Source: Marinobacter salexigens (GTDB lineage Bacteria; Pseudomonadota; Gammaproteobacteria; Pseudomonadales; Oleiphilaceae). Taken from it: 64,000 bases of DNA. Each line of letters begins with the position of its first letter. The first letter of the stretch is position 1. A program made the translations under genes and the position numbers. The notes under the pieces are model-generated. The model did no database searches. It saw only the letters and a program-made list of their open reading frames with translations, and had not been told where the DNA came from. Shown here one piece after another: positions 38,181 through 47,433 of the stretch. Where the stretch lies: the NCBI RefSeq assembly GCF_018860765.1, contig NZ_JAHKPV010000019.1:598293-662292 (forward strand), read 5' to 3'.

Positions 38181-39212
38181 TCAGGACTGCAACTGACGCA
38201 CATCTGCCAGAAACTGATCAACAACCGCAGGTGTCGTGGCCCAGGAGCACATTAAACGTGCGCTACCACCGATAAAGTTATAGAAACGCCACCCCTTGGC
38301 TCGCAAGGCAGCCTGTAAGGCCTCAGGCATTTCTACAAACACCCCGTTTACCTGTCTTGGATACCTGAGTTTAATCCCTGGCAGCCTGGCCAGTCCGTCC
38401 GCAAGCCTTTTCGCACTGGCATTGGCATGGCGTGCGTTTTCCAACCAAACGTTGTTCTCTAGCAACCCGCACCAGGGTGCAGAGATGTACCGCATTTTAG
38501 ACGCCAGTTGCCCTGCCTGTTTGCAGCGCCATTCAAAGTCTTCGGCCAAGGCTTTATTAAAAAACACCACGGCTTCTCCCAACGCTAGACCATTCTTGGT
38601 GCCGGAGAAACAAAGTACATCAACACCTACCTTCCAAGTGATTTCGGAGGGGTGTACATCCAGAGCTGCCACTGCATTCGCAAACCTCGCACCGTCCATG
38701 TGGATATTCAACTTATACTGATCCGCCAGAGTACGGATATCACGGAGTTCGTCTGGCGTATAAATTGTGCCCACTTCCGTTGCCTGAGTGAGGCTCACTG
38801 CCTTGGGCTTTGGGTAGTGAATATCAGTGCGCTTGGTCACCAAGTGTTCGATACTCTCTGGGGTGAGTTTTCCATTCTCACCCTGCCCCAACAAGAGTTT
38901 GGCACCATTGGAAGCGTATTCCGGCCCACCGCATTCATCGGTTTCAATATGCGCCAACTCATGACAAATTACACTGTGAAAGGATTGCCCCATAGATGCC
39001 AAAGCCAGCGAGTTTGCTGCCGTGCCATTAAACACAAAGTAAACGTCACAATCCGTATCGAACAAAGAACGCAGTCCGTCTGACGCCCGCTGCGTCCAGC
39101 TATCCTCGCCATAGGCGGGTTCATCCATACGGTTTGCTGCCTCCATTGCTTTCCAAGCCTGAGGGCAAACACCACTATAATTATCGCTGGCAAACTGCTC
39201 TGATCGTGACAC
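38181..39212 (-). CDS. ltaE: Low-specificity L-threonine aldolase
   Basis: A 343-residue PLP enzyme that splits threonine or allo-threonine to glycine and acetaldehyde. The start EQFASDNYSGVCPQAW, the cofactor stretch HMDGARFANAVAAL and the PLP lysine in CFSGTKNGLALGEAV (about residue 203) are typical of the beta-eliminating lyase group of fold type I. Alone on the minus strand. Confidence 0.87.
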   Translation of the reverse strand: MSRSEQFASDNYSGVCPQAWKAMEAANRMDEPAYGEDSWTQRASDGLRSLFDTDCDVYFVFNGTAANSLALASMGQSFHSVICHELAHIETDECGGPEYASNGAKLLLGQGENGKLTPESIEHLVTKRTDIHYPKPKAVSLTQATEVGTIYTPDELRDIRTLADQYKLNIHMDGARFANAVAALDVHPSEITWKVGVDVLCFSGTKNGLALGEAVVFFNKALAEDFEWRCKQAGQLASKMRYISAPWCGLLENNVWLENARHANASAKRLADGLARLPGIKLRYPRQVNGVFVEMPEALQAALRAKGWRFYNFIGGSARLMCSWATTPAVVDQFLADVRQLQS

Positions 39213-39235
39213 GGCAACTCTCCTGTCTTAAATAT

Positions 39236-41284
39236 TCAAGCATGATGAAAGGTTTTCGCCGTCCGCTCAAACGTCAAAGCCATACGCTCGAACATGCCTT
39301 CAATAGTTGCCGTTTGTGCATCTGGCTCTTTGGCTTCGTAGACAGCTCTTAACAGCCCGGCGCTGGCTTCTCTGAACCGAGAGTTCATAGTGCCACGCGC
39401 ACTCATCAAATAGGTATCTGCCAGCACCCGCTGCCATTCAGAGAGCTTTGCATCCACTGATGCATTTCGATGATTTTTGATCCGCCGACGCAAGCGGATA
39501 GACATGTGCCCTATATTGAGCCCCGTAAAGCCCAAGTCCGTCATAACGCGGCTTGAGTTACCCGATGCCTGATCATAATTTGCAAGCCGAAGCAGGCGTT
39601 CTCCCATACGCCCGTTAAACCAGTTTTCGGGACGACGTTGAAAATCAATGGCGGTTAGGTCACGCGCCGTGGCCTTAAGCAGCCGGCGCTGCATCGTTTG
39701 GCCATCCAAAGGTGTGATCAATTTGAACACCCAATAAAGAATACTAATGCCTACAAAAAGCCCTAACGCATTACTGGTTGCAACCTCGGTATTAAACGTC
39801 ATGTGGTTGCTCGGCTGAATGATAAGTGTAAAGGGAATACAGAAACCCAGCCCATACGGCAGGGTCGGCCGCTCGGCAAGCGCCAGCAGGCCCATAAAAA
39901 AGGGGCCAGCAAGCACCAGCACCAACATTTCAAAGTCTCCGCTGCTTTTCGACAACAGGCCCAGCCCGAAAAATAATGCTGTGGGAATCGCCACCACAAC
40001 TCCGAGCAACAAATGCCGTAACATAACGGTAAGCACCACCAACGAAAATCGGGCAAACATCACCGAAAACACTACAGGCATGATCATCAACATAATGGCC
40101 GCCTGACTACCTGTACTTAACCAGATAGTTGCCCCAATCACGAATACGACCGCGGTTCGAAAGCCGTTAACCACGCCTATCAATGGGTCCCTATGGGTTT
40201 TCAACTTGGAAGCTTTGAGCAATGTCTGGTCACGGTTTTCCAGTGCATTGTAGGCACGCAAGACCATAACCAGATCTGCTACTAGCTCCACTGCCGTTTG
40301 GCTAAGGCGGTTTACGATAGCGGCCTCATTCACATAAGCGGCTTTGTGCTCTAGAAGCGCTCGCCTCAATTCCTGAGCCTGACGGTAAGACTCGTCATAG
40401 CTATCGGCCTCTGCGATTGCAATGAAGAGCGTTCTCATATCTGCCAACAGCCTGCCGAATGCAGGGGAAACCAAATCCGGATGATTTCGTGGAAAGCGCC
40501 CCATAATCTGGGTGACTGCCAGCAGAGACATCACCTTGTTACAAAGCAGGTTAGCCGCTCGGCTGCGCCCCGCTCCTTCCGGCCCTTCATAGGCAACCGC
40601 GCTGGAATCATCGTTCAAAACAACTAGGGTTTCGAGAATCTGATCGGCGAGTTGATGTCGCTGTTCATGGGTACTGTTGGAGTCCAACTCCAGCGAGAGA
40701 TACTCAAGCGTATCGTTGATCACATTGCGGGAATGAAGGCGAAGGCTGTCTTTTACGGTCACCGGCCACAACAACTTGCTAACCAACATAGCGCAGAGGG
40801 CGCCCACTGCTATTTCACTGATTCGGGATTGGGCAATTTCAAAGACTGCGCGGCCGTCGGCGGCACTTGGATCGGCCATAACCATGATGATCACCAAACC
40901 AGCCGTCATGCCCGACATGGCATAGGCATAGATAAAATTGGTGTTGTGCACCATGGAAGACGCAGCAGAATTCAAACCAATCCAAAGCGTGAGACAGGCT
41001 AACGCGAGTAGCGGATAAGGCATAAAAAACGCGAGGATGAGAATGCCCACGCCACCGCCCACCACAGAACCGGAAATTTGGCAAAGAGCCTTTTCAATAA
41101 CCAGTCCGCTTTCCGGGCGAATCTGTAAGAAAACAGCGGAAACCAGCGCCCAGTAGGGGCGGTCAAGCTGCAGGTACATAGAGACAAACAAGGCGAGCAC
41201 CATGGATATCACCCCTTTCAAGGCAAATACCGCGCTCTGCTTGTTTGGCGTTAGGAGCTGGGCCAGTAGCGGAGGGAGCGTCAT
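39236..41284 (-). CDS. FUSC family efflux protein (AaeB-like)
   Basis: About 682 residues in the FUSC/AaeB class: five or six membrane helices near the N-terminus (FALKGVISMVLALFVSMYLQLDRPYWALVSA), a long soluble helical region, then a second membrane set around 370-510. With the HlyD-like gene at 41298 and the DUF1656 gene it forms an aaeXAB-like operon for efflux of aromatic carboxylic acids. The start is uncertain: ATG 41284 gives MTLPPLLAQLL; the frame opens at 41326. Confidence 0.83.
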   Translation of the reverse strand: MTLPPLLAQLLTPNKQSAVFALKGVISMVLALFVSMYLQLDRPYWALVSAVFLQIRPESGLVIEKALCQISGSVVGGGVGILILAFFMPYPLLALACLTLWIGLNSAASSMVHNTNFIYAYAMSGMTAGLVIIMVMADPSAADGRAVFEIAQSRISEIAVGALCAMLVSKLLWPVTVKDSLRLHSRNVINDTLEYLSLELDSNSTHEQRHQLADQILETLVVLNDDSSAVAYEGPEGAGRSRAANLLCNKVMSLLAVTQIMGRFPRNHPDLVSPAFGRLLADMRTLFIAIAEADSYDESYRQAQELRRALLEHKAAYVNEAAIVNRLSQTAVELVADLVMVLRAYNALENRDQTLLKASKLKTHRDPLIGVVNGFRTAVVFVIGATIWLSTGSQAAIMLMIMPVVFSVMFARFSLVVLTVMLRHLLLGVVVAIPTALFFGLGLLSKSSGDFEMLVLVLAGPFFMGLLALAERPTLPYGLGFCIPFTLIIQPSNHMTFNTEVATSNALGLFVGISILYWVFKLITPLDGQTMQRRLLKATARDLTAIDFQRRPENWFNGRMGERLLRLANYDQASGNSSRVMTDLGFTGLNIGHMSIRLRRRIKNHRNASVDAKLSEWQRVLADTYLMSARGTMNSRFREASAGLLRAVYEAKEPDAQTATIEGMFERMALTFERTAKTFHHA

Positions 41285-41297
41285 AGTGGCCACTTGG

Positions 41298-42182
41298 TTA
41301 CTCGTCTTCCGGAGTTCTGTCCGCATCAGTTTCCAAATAGATGGAAACTGTCATTCCAGCGCTAATGATCACATCATCCGGGAGAGGGTCGAGGGCTATA
41401 TCCACCGGGATCCGTTGGGCAAGGCGCACCCAGTTGAAGGCTTGCTGCACTTGCGGCAGCATCTGGCTATCACTACTGGTATTTGAATCCGCAATACCAC
41501 GGGAAATGCTGACCACTTTGCCGCTCAGTTTTTTACCGCCAGAAAGTAGAGTAATCCGGGCCTTCTGCCCAACGTGCACCATTTGCAGCTTGGTTTCTTC
41601 AAAATATCCGGTTACGTAAAAGGAGTCGCTTTGAATCAGCGATAACACCGGAGCCCCCCGAGATACATAATTGCCCCGGCGCAGAGTGAGGTTATTAACA
41701 ATGCCGGTTTCCGGGGCCACTATCTTTGACCGCTCCAAATCAATCCGGGCAGTGTAGAGCTCGGCTTGGGCAAGTTGATAACTAGCTTTGGCTGTCTCGG
41801 CACGAATACGGTATGCCTCAAGACTTTCTTCACTAATGGATTGGCGATCCGCCATACGCTGCCGCCGTTCATATTGGTGTTGAGCGAGATCCCAGCCAGT
41901 TCGCTCTTGAGCGAGCCGAGCGCTGCTCTCTGCGAACCTTGCCCGGTAGCGGGTATCATCAATGGCAAACAGCGGATCACCTTTACGAACTAACAGGTTA
42001 TTTTTTACATTCACATCTGTTACCCAGCCGGACACATCGGGCGCAATAGTGACGACATCCGCGCGAATGCGCCCGTCCCGTGTCCAGGGCGAGTAGAGAT
42101 AGTGATCCCACACCCAAGTCCCGGCAACAATGGCAACCACCACCACGAATAATGTCAGTCCAATACGCGCAAGCTTTCCCAT
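41298..42182 (-). CDS. HlyD/AaeA-like membrane fusion protein
   Basis: A 294-residue periplasmic adaptor: one N-terminal membrane helix (8-26), DGRIRADVVTIAPDVSGWV as the first half of the lipoyl-like domain, a coiled hairpin (80-145), and APETGIVNNLTLRRGNYV as the second half. It joins the FUSC pump to the periplasm. Gene order with DUF1656 upstream and FUSC downstream matches aaeXAB. Confidence 0.87.
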   Translation of the reverse strand: MGKLARIGLTLFVVVVAIVAGTWVWDHYLYSPWTRDGRIRADVVTIAPDVSGWVTDVNVKNNLLVRKGDPLFAIDDTRYRARFAESSARLAQERTGWDLAQHQYERRQRMADRQSISEESLEAYRIRAETAKASYQLAQAELYTARIDLERSKIVAPETGIVNNLTLRRGNYVSRGAPVLSLIQSDSFYVTGYFEETKLQMVHVGQKARITLLSGGKKLSGKVVSISRGIADSNTSSDSQMLPQVQQAFNWVRLAQRIPVDIALDPLPDDVIISAGMTVSIYLETDADRTPEDE

Positions 42183-42191
42183 GAATGCCCT

Positions 42192-42392
42192 TTAGTCCCC
42201 GAACAAATAAACAATAGCGGCCAGATAACAGACGAAGATGGCCACATCAAACCAAGCTTCCTTCCAGATATAGCGGCGCAGGCTAAAATAGTGCAAAACA
42301 AGCCGCGTAGAGGCGGCTAGAATAAAGGCCATAGGCACCAGCACCACAAAGGGGCTGAAAAGCATTCCACCAATACTCATTTCGTGAAGCAT
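42192..42392 (-). CDS. DUF1656 small membrane protein (AaeX-like)
   Basis: A 66-residue protein with two membrane helices (GGMLFSPFVVLVPMAFILAA and AIFVCYLAAIVYLF) and the DUF1656 start MLHEMSIGG. It is the first gene of the efflux operon, ten bases ahead of the adaptor gene. I chose ATG 42392 with AAGGAT upstream; a GTG nine codons earlier is possible. Confidence 0.82.
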   Translation of the reverse strand: MLHEMSIGGMLFSPFVVLVPMAFILAASTRLVLHYFSLRRYIWKEAWFDVAIFVCYLAAIVYLFGD

Positions 42393-42522
42393 AACATCCT
42401 TACTATCAGCTCTTGCCACTGTGAATCGCTGCCAAGTGTTTGATCATAGGTGCCGTTTAAGCAATTGGCCAGTACGCATGTGCTAGAGTACCGGCTGTAT
42501 TTACGACACGAGTTTACTCAGG

Positions 42523-43350
42523 ATGTCCTCCGCTACTGTCTTTGCTGTCTTCGCCGTTATTTTCATCGCACTGGCTGCGTTCTATCTGTTTTTCTACCGC
42601 TCCTGGCGGCGAGATCGGGAGCTGAGACAACCTTTCCCGAAAGCTTGGCGCAAACACCTTCAGACAACAGTACCCCTATACCGCCTACTCTCGAAACAGC
42701 TTCAAAAAACACTGGAGAATCAGATTCAGCTATTCCTTGCCGAAAAAAACTTCTATGGGTGCGACGGATTTGAAATAAACGATCGTGTGCGGGTAGCAAT
42801 AGCCGGGCACGCTTGCCTTTTGACAGTCATGCGCTCGTACAGTGACTACAACGAAGTGCGCAGCATTCTTGTTTACCCGGATGTGTATCGAGTACAAGCG
42901 CAGGAGCGCGATGGGATGGTGGTTGGCGTGAGCGACCAAGTCCGGGCCGGAGAGGCCTCATCGCTGGGGCAAGTTGTGTTGGCGTGGGCGGAATGCGAAA
43001 ACGGCGCCATGCTATCGGGTAGTCCACACAATGTGATTCTTCACGAATTTGCACACCAGTTAGACTATCTGGATGGATCCGCCGACGGTGCGCCGCCCCT
43101 TAGTGGCGAGCATGCCGAAGAGTGGCAACAAACCATGACCATAGCCTATGACAACCTGCGCCACTCCCTGCGGCATCGCCGCAAAAGCTGGCTTGACCCC
43201 TACGGCGCCACAAAGCCAGCTGAGTTCTTTGCGGTGCTAACAGAAACGTTTTATCAGCAGCCACATCACCTGAAAGAGCACCAGCCAGCGGTATACGATC
43301 TACTTAGCACTTTCTACCGGATAGATCCCGGCGAGTTGCCCCAGAGCTAA
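42523..43350 (+). CDS. Zinc-dependent peptidase, MtfA/M90 family
   Basis: A 275-residue protein: one membrane helix near the start (7-24), then an M90 metallopeptidase domain. The zinc motif HEFAHQLDYLDG lies near residue 176, with the third ligand expected in KPAEFFAVLTETFYQ. In E. coli MtfA interacts with the regulator Mlc; whether that applies here is unknown, and the membrane anchor is a difference from MtfA. Confidence 0.85.
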   Translation: MSSATVFAVFAVIFIALAAFYLFFYRSWRRDRELRQPFPKAWRKHLQTTVPLYRLLSKQLQKTLENQIQLFLAEKNFYGCDGFEINDRVRVAIAGHACLLTVMRSYSDYNEVRSILVYPDVYRVQAQERDGMVVGVSDQVRAGEASSLGQVVLAWAECENGAMLSGSPHNVILHEFAHQLDYLDGSADGAPPLSGEHAEEWQQTMTIAYDNLRHSLRHRRKSWLDPYGATKPAEFFAVLTETFYQQPHHLKEHQPAVYDLLSTFYRIDPGELPQS

Positions 43351-43367
43351 CTCGCCGAAATTGGCTT

Positions 43368-44066
43368 TTAGGCATTAATGCCTAAGTTCTCCGAGTCTTT
43401 CTTGATGCTTTGATCCAGCAGCTCAAGGTAGCCCGCCTTTGTTTTCACCTTGGTCTGGGCGTGCGCTCTCATATTTAGCTTGCGGAAGCCTTGCGCCAGT
43501 TCATTCGCACGGTTCATAAGCTGTTCTGGAGCAACCACTTCATCCAAGTAGCCGGCTTCCACAGCGCCTTCCGGGCTATAGATTTCAGCGTTGATAACCG
43601 AGCGATAGAAATGCGCGGGCGCCAAGCGGTGTCGCGCAATTTCGATACCTGCATGATGCATGGTCATACCAATGGCCACTTCATTAAGACCTAGCTTGAA
43701 GCTGCCTTCAATGCCCACCCGGTAGTCCACCGACAGCATGATAAACGCGCCCTTTGCAATGGCATGGCCACTGCATGCGCCAATAATCGGTAGAGGGAAC
43801 GCGGCTAAACGCCGAGTAAAGGTTGAGCCTACGGTAACCAGAGCTTCAGCTTCTTTCATGCCTTTTTGCATTTCTTTCAAATCGTAGCCGGCAGAGAATA
43901 TTCCCGGTTGGCCGGTCAGGATAACCACGGCTTTGTCTTGTTCAGCCTGATCAAGAGCTTTATTGAGCTGTTCGAATACCTGATGGCTCAGAGCATTCGC
44001 TTTCCCGTTATTGATGGCAATTGTCGCGACACCGTCGTTCAGTGTGTAGGTTACTAAGTCGGTCAC
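43368..44066 (-). CDS. Crotonase/enoyl-CoA hydratase family protein
   Basis: A 232-residue crotonase. The oxyanion-hole segments are IFSAGYDLKEMQKG near residue 57 and IGACSGHAIAKGAFIMLSVDYRVG near 96. In place of the two glutamates of enoyl-CoA hydratase it has GLNEVAIGMTMH with one Glu, so it may be another crotonase activity. The start is GTG with GAGGAAAC upstream. It converges with the mtfA-like gene. Confidence 0.85.
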   Translation of the reverse strand: MTDLVTYTLNDGVATIAINNGKANALSHQVFEQLNKALDQAEQDKAVVILTGQPGIFSAGYDLKEMQKGMKEAEALVTVGSTFTRRLAAFPLPIIGACSGHAIAKGAFIMLSVDYRVGIEGSFKLGLNEVAIGMTMHHAGIEIARHRLAPAHFYRSVINAEIYSPEGAVEAGYLDEVVAPEQLMNRANELAQGFRKLNMRAHAQTKVKTKAGYLELLDQSIKKDSENLGINA

Positions 44067-44169
44067 CGGCGTTTCCTCGTGGTGGAGATAAGTCTGATTT
44101 CGCAGAACTTTGCCAGCTTATGCTGGCCGCCACAAATTATTCTTCGCCAAAACCCGTTTCATTTGCGCC

Positions 44170-45654
44170 TCAGCCGTTACGCCGCTGGAGTGTCATCCGC
44201 AATTGGGCGCTAAAACCTTTCTTTGACGACAGAGGAATAAGAAAGCTCTCACCCTCAAGCTCGGCTTTGCTTCCTCCCCGCTCACTCCACTGCTCATCCG
44301 TGGTTACATAGCGCAGATTCCAGCTATCTCCAGCTGGGGTCATTTTGAGGGTGAGCGTGTCACGATATAAGTACTCCCCTTCCACCCTATGTTCTGTCCA
44401 AAGCGCACCGTCAACAAAGTAATCCGTTGCGGATACCGCAAGTTCAACTGTCATCACCATCGTTCGCCCCCGCTCAACGGTAATCTTTGAGCTATCAAGA
44501 AAGGTGGAGAACAACATGGGGGAGCGGGCGGAATTCAGCCCGGCTTTTTTCGGCTTCATCATTTCGTCAAATTTTCGCAAAACCGCACTGAAGGTTTCCT
44601 TGCGCCTTTCCGTCAGCCGGAAACTGCGCGCTCCTCTGGGTGATACAGTGGCCTCGAAGTAATAGGAGGCGCGAACCCTGCGGCCTTCTTTGCGCGCTTT
44701 CTCGACAGATGGCGGCAATGGTAAGGATTCCACATCCATCACACCGTCTACACGCACATCCCCAAACAGAAACCGCACGAGGTTTTGGTAGCCGTCCTCA
44801 GAATTAACAATGCCGTAGGGACCACTGTGGCTGCGGTATACGAACGCTCTGGGTGCCCCTTGAATACTGGCATTTTCTATAGCCACCAGACCGTCACTCA
44901 TCTTGCCCGCTAACCACTTCGAGACACCTCTGGCAGCGCCGTAATCTTGCTGATTGGTTCCGACCAGACAAAAAAACCGGTCCGGATCAAACTTACCATC
45001 GAGGGAGTCTACCCGTTCGGGCTTGCCATCGAACCCAAGATACTCCGCCATGGTTGCGCGATTAAAGTTGTTGATATCCCAAAGTCCCAGAAACGCAGGC
45101 ACATTGATCCCGGCCATTTCTATGCCATTGTGCGGCGTAGCATAGGTAAACACCTTATCCACCATTTTCCGTACGGCTGGCGTACTGATTCCGCCATTCT
45201 GCAAAAGGCAACGGCACGCTAGGCCACCCATAGAATGCGCTACAAGGTTCACCCGAAACTCCGCCCGGAGTGCTGCATCATCACCGCATAGGTGATCTCG
45301 AATATTGAGTATCAAGTCCCCTAACTGCAGTGCTGCAGCAGGAATGGATAGCGGCTTGCCCTCACCAAAATCCCTATCTGCTTGGTCATAGTAACGATAG
45401 ATAACAACGGTTTTCTGAGTAATCTCCCGGTCTACCTCGGCACCATCGGAAAACGCATCGGTGTAACCGTAATCCTTCATTAAGCGCATCATTGGCGATT
45501 CGAATACTTGTTTGTAGACGGTTCCATCCCATGATTGGCGCACCTTTGTAGCGCCTAGATTGAAGCCCATATAGGGCATGGATACGGTATCGGCTATTTC
45601 GCTGGCGGTCATGGCATAGCCACGAACATAAATGATGGGGTTAAACTGATTCAT
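44170..45654 (-). CDS. Alpha/beta hydrolase fold, lipase/PGAP1-like protein
   Basis: A 494-residue protein. The N-terminal part begins PIIYVRGYAMT like PGAP1 or triacylglycerol lipases, with the nucleophile elbow VAHSMGGLACR near residue 140 and FTYATPHNGIE after it. The last 170 residues form a separate beta-rich domain (TVELAVSATDYFVDG, LTLKMTPAGDSWNLRYV) of unknown role. No signal peptide. Substrate unknown; possibly intracellular. Confidence 0.72.
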   Translation of the reverse strand: MNQFNPIIYVRGYAMTASEIADTVSMPYMGFNLGATKVRQSWDGTVYKQVFESPMMRLMKDYGYTDAFSDGAEVDREITQKTVVIYRYYDQADRDFGEGKPLSIPAAALQLGDLILNIRDHLCGDDAALRAEFRVNLVAHSMGGLACRCLLQNGGISTPAVRKMVDKVFTYATPHNGIEMAGINVPAFLGLWDINNFNRATMAEYLGFDGKPERVDSLDGKFDPDRFFCLVGTNQQDYGAARGVSKWLAGKMSDGLVAIENASIQGAPRAFVYRSHSGPYGIVNSEDGYQNLVRFLFGDVRVDGVMDVESLPLPPSVEKARKEGRRVRASYYFEATVSPRGARSFRLTERRKETFSAVLRKFDEMMKPKKAGLNSARSPMLFSTFLDSSKITVERGRTMVMTVELAVSATDYFVDGALWTEHRVEGEYLYRDTLTLKMTPAGDSWNLRYVTTDEQWSERGGSKAELEGESFLIPLSSKKGFSAQLRMTLQRRNG

Positions 45655-45813
45655 GAGACGTGCATCCTTTCAGGCTGATCCCAGCCTAGATGCATGCGAT
45701 ATTCGTTCCGGACGGTTCTTTATGCGGTAGAAGCGAGCACTTGCGTAAAGCTATCTCAAGCGGCCTGAAAGGAAGTGTAAAAAAGGCTGACGAGCGCAAG
45801 CCCAGAAATCCCT

Positions 45814-45993
45814 TTAAAAAAAGTAGTAACGAACGATCTGAGCAATAATCAGCACCGCAACCAACGGGAAAATAAAACGCGATAGGTTACCGCTGCTCCG
45901 CCCATCGTCTTTCGGGGCATACTTTTCCACAAGGGGCAGCACCACAGTCAGAGTCACAAATAAAACAGCAAGAATAATCAGTAGTGCTTTCAT
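45814..45993 (-). CDS. Small membrane protein (59 residues)
   Basis: ATG at 45993 with AAGGAG seven bases upstream. The product has two hydrophobic helices, MKALLIILAVLFVTLTVVL and FIFPLVAVLIIAQIVRYYFF, joined by a charged loop VEKYAPKDDGRSSGN. No family recognised. The strong ribosome binding site and regular design make it very probably real. Confidence 0.72.
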   Translation of the reverse strand: MKALLIILAVLFVTLTVVLPLVEKYAPKDDGRSSGNLSRFIFPLVAVLIIAQIVRYYFF

Positions 45994-46064
45994 CGACTTT
46001 CTCCTTGGCTATCCATTTTCAGCACGCTACTTTTCATTACTGGAGGATAACGGATATCAGCCTT

Positions 46065-46220
46065 GTGAAAACAGCAGTTCTGGCATTCAGCCCTCTTGTG
46101 TCAGCCAGCGCCTCATACGCCGGAGGCCCCCATCATGCGCGTCTGGAGCTGGTTACCTATACGCCCGACACCGACTGGTACGAAGGCTTGGTCATGTTCA
46201 AATGTAGCGCTTCGCACTGA
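46065..46220 (+). pseudogene. Probable remnant of a secreted protein gene
   Basis: A frame from a GTG at 46065 encodes a signal-peptide-like start (VKTAVLAFSPLVSASASYAG) and then HARLELVTYTPDTDWYEG before stopping at 51 residues. The start of a secreted monooxygenase-like or similar protein seems to be left. The next 110 bases up to the LysR gene hold no frame. Called a remnant with low confidence; it could be a short real gene. Confidence 0.35.
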
Positions 46221-46336
46221 GATTTTGTTCACCGGCGATTTTGCCTCTAGCGTTTTTCTCCAACGCTCTTGCTCGAGTTGCTACTTATCTATGTATTCCG
46301 ACAATGTCTGATTGATTACTCAGCCTTTTGAAGCGG

Positions 46337-47302
46337 CTACTGGTCACGGCGATCCGTCAGCGGAGCCCAGCTTTCCGCCCAGGTGTGGTTGGCACCTTCG
46401 CCCCGGTCAGCCAGTGCGCCGCTCAAAAAGTCGATGAACACACGGACCTTAGCGGGCAAGTAGTCACGTTTGGGATAGATGACGAACACGCCGTTGCCCG
46501 GTTCCGGAGGGCGGAAGTATGGGTAGAGTGACACCAGAGCGCCACTGTCCAGCCTCTCTTTGGCGAGGAAATGGGGCAGTTGGGCAAATCCAAGGCCGTC
46601 CTCGCACATGTACGCCATTGCCTCACCATCATCTGTTAAGTAACGGCGTTCCAGCTCATAGGGCAAATACTCCCCCGTTTCATCTGGCAGGAAGATCGGC
46701 TGTAACTGCTGGGTTTCCTTGATGCGAAAGCCAATCCATGGATGCGCATGAAAGTCTTCCCGGCAACGGGGCGTACCGTGCTCCTCCAGATACTGGGGCG
46801 AGGCGCAAACCAGAAAATCCATCGGGCTAAGGCGCCTTGCCACCAGACGGCTATCCTTCACGTAGCCAGTGCGCAACGCCAAATCAATGTCGTTGTCGAT
46901 GATATCCACATGCAGGTCGTTGATCTCCAACTCCAGCCGAATGTCCGGGTACTGAAGACAGAACGCCCGCAATAAGGGGCGCAGGTAGAGGTGACCGTAA
47001 CAGACGGCAGAACTGATACGCAGGGTGCCGCTGGGTGAACGGTTGATCTGCTTGAGCTCCTCTTCGCAGCCGGAGAGGTCCTGCATCGTCTTCCGTACCG
47101 TATCAGCGTAGCGCTCGCCCGCCGCGGTAATTCTAAGCTGCCGGGTTGAGCGCTGGAAGAGCGTCAGCCCCAACTCTGCCTCGAGCCTACTAATGGCCTT
47201 GCTGACAGTGGACGGGTCACTGCCGCACATCCTTGCCGCTGCCGCAAAACTGCCACCATCACAGGTGGCAATAAAAATTTCCAGAGACCGTAATTTATCC
47301 AT
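46337..47302 (-). CDS. LysR family transcriptional regulator
   Basis: A 321-residue LysR protein: helix-turn-helix at 1-60 (GGSFAAAARMCGSDPSTVSKAISRLEAELG) and an effector domain (GTLRISSAVCYGHLYLRPLL). ATG 47302 gives the standard MDKLRSLEIF start; the frame opens nine codons upstream. It is divergent from the MFS gene at 47434 and likely controls that three-gene unit. Confidence 0.88.
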   Translation of the reverse strand: MDKLRSLEIFIATCDGGSFAAAARMCGSDPSTVSKAISRLEAELGLTLFQRSTRQLRITAAGERYADTVRKTMQDLSGCEEELKQINRSPSGTLRISSAVCYGHLYLRPLLRAFCLQYPDIRLELEINDLHVDIIDNDIDLALRTGYVKDSRLVARRLSPMDFLVCASPQYLEEHGTPRCREDFHAHPWIGFRIKETQQLQPIFLPDETGEYLPYELERRYLTDDGEAMAYMCEDGLGFAQLPHFLAKERLDSGALVSLYPYFRPPEPGNGVFVIYPKRDYLPAKVRVFIDFLSGALADRGEGANHTWAESWAPLTDRRDQ

Positions 47303-47433
47303 CGCCCTAGTATAGCAACAATGAATCATGAATAAGATTCACGACTCTTTGGGACGCCTGGCCGATTCTCCCGGAATTTCAAACGCCTAGAATTTGCTGG
47401 GTGTCCGATGACAAACCTATTTGGGGGAAAATC

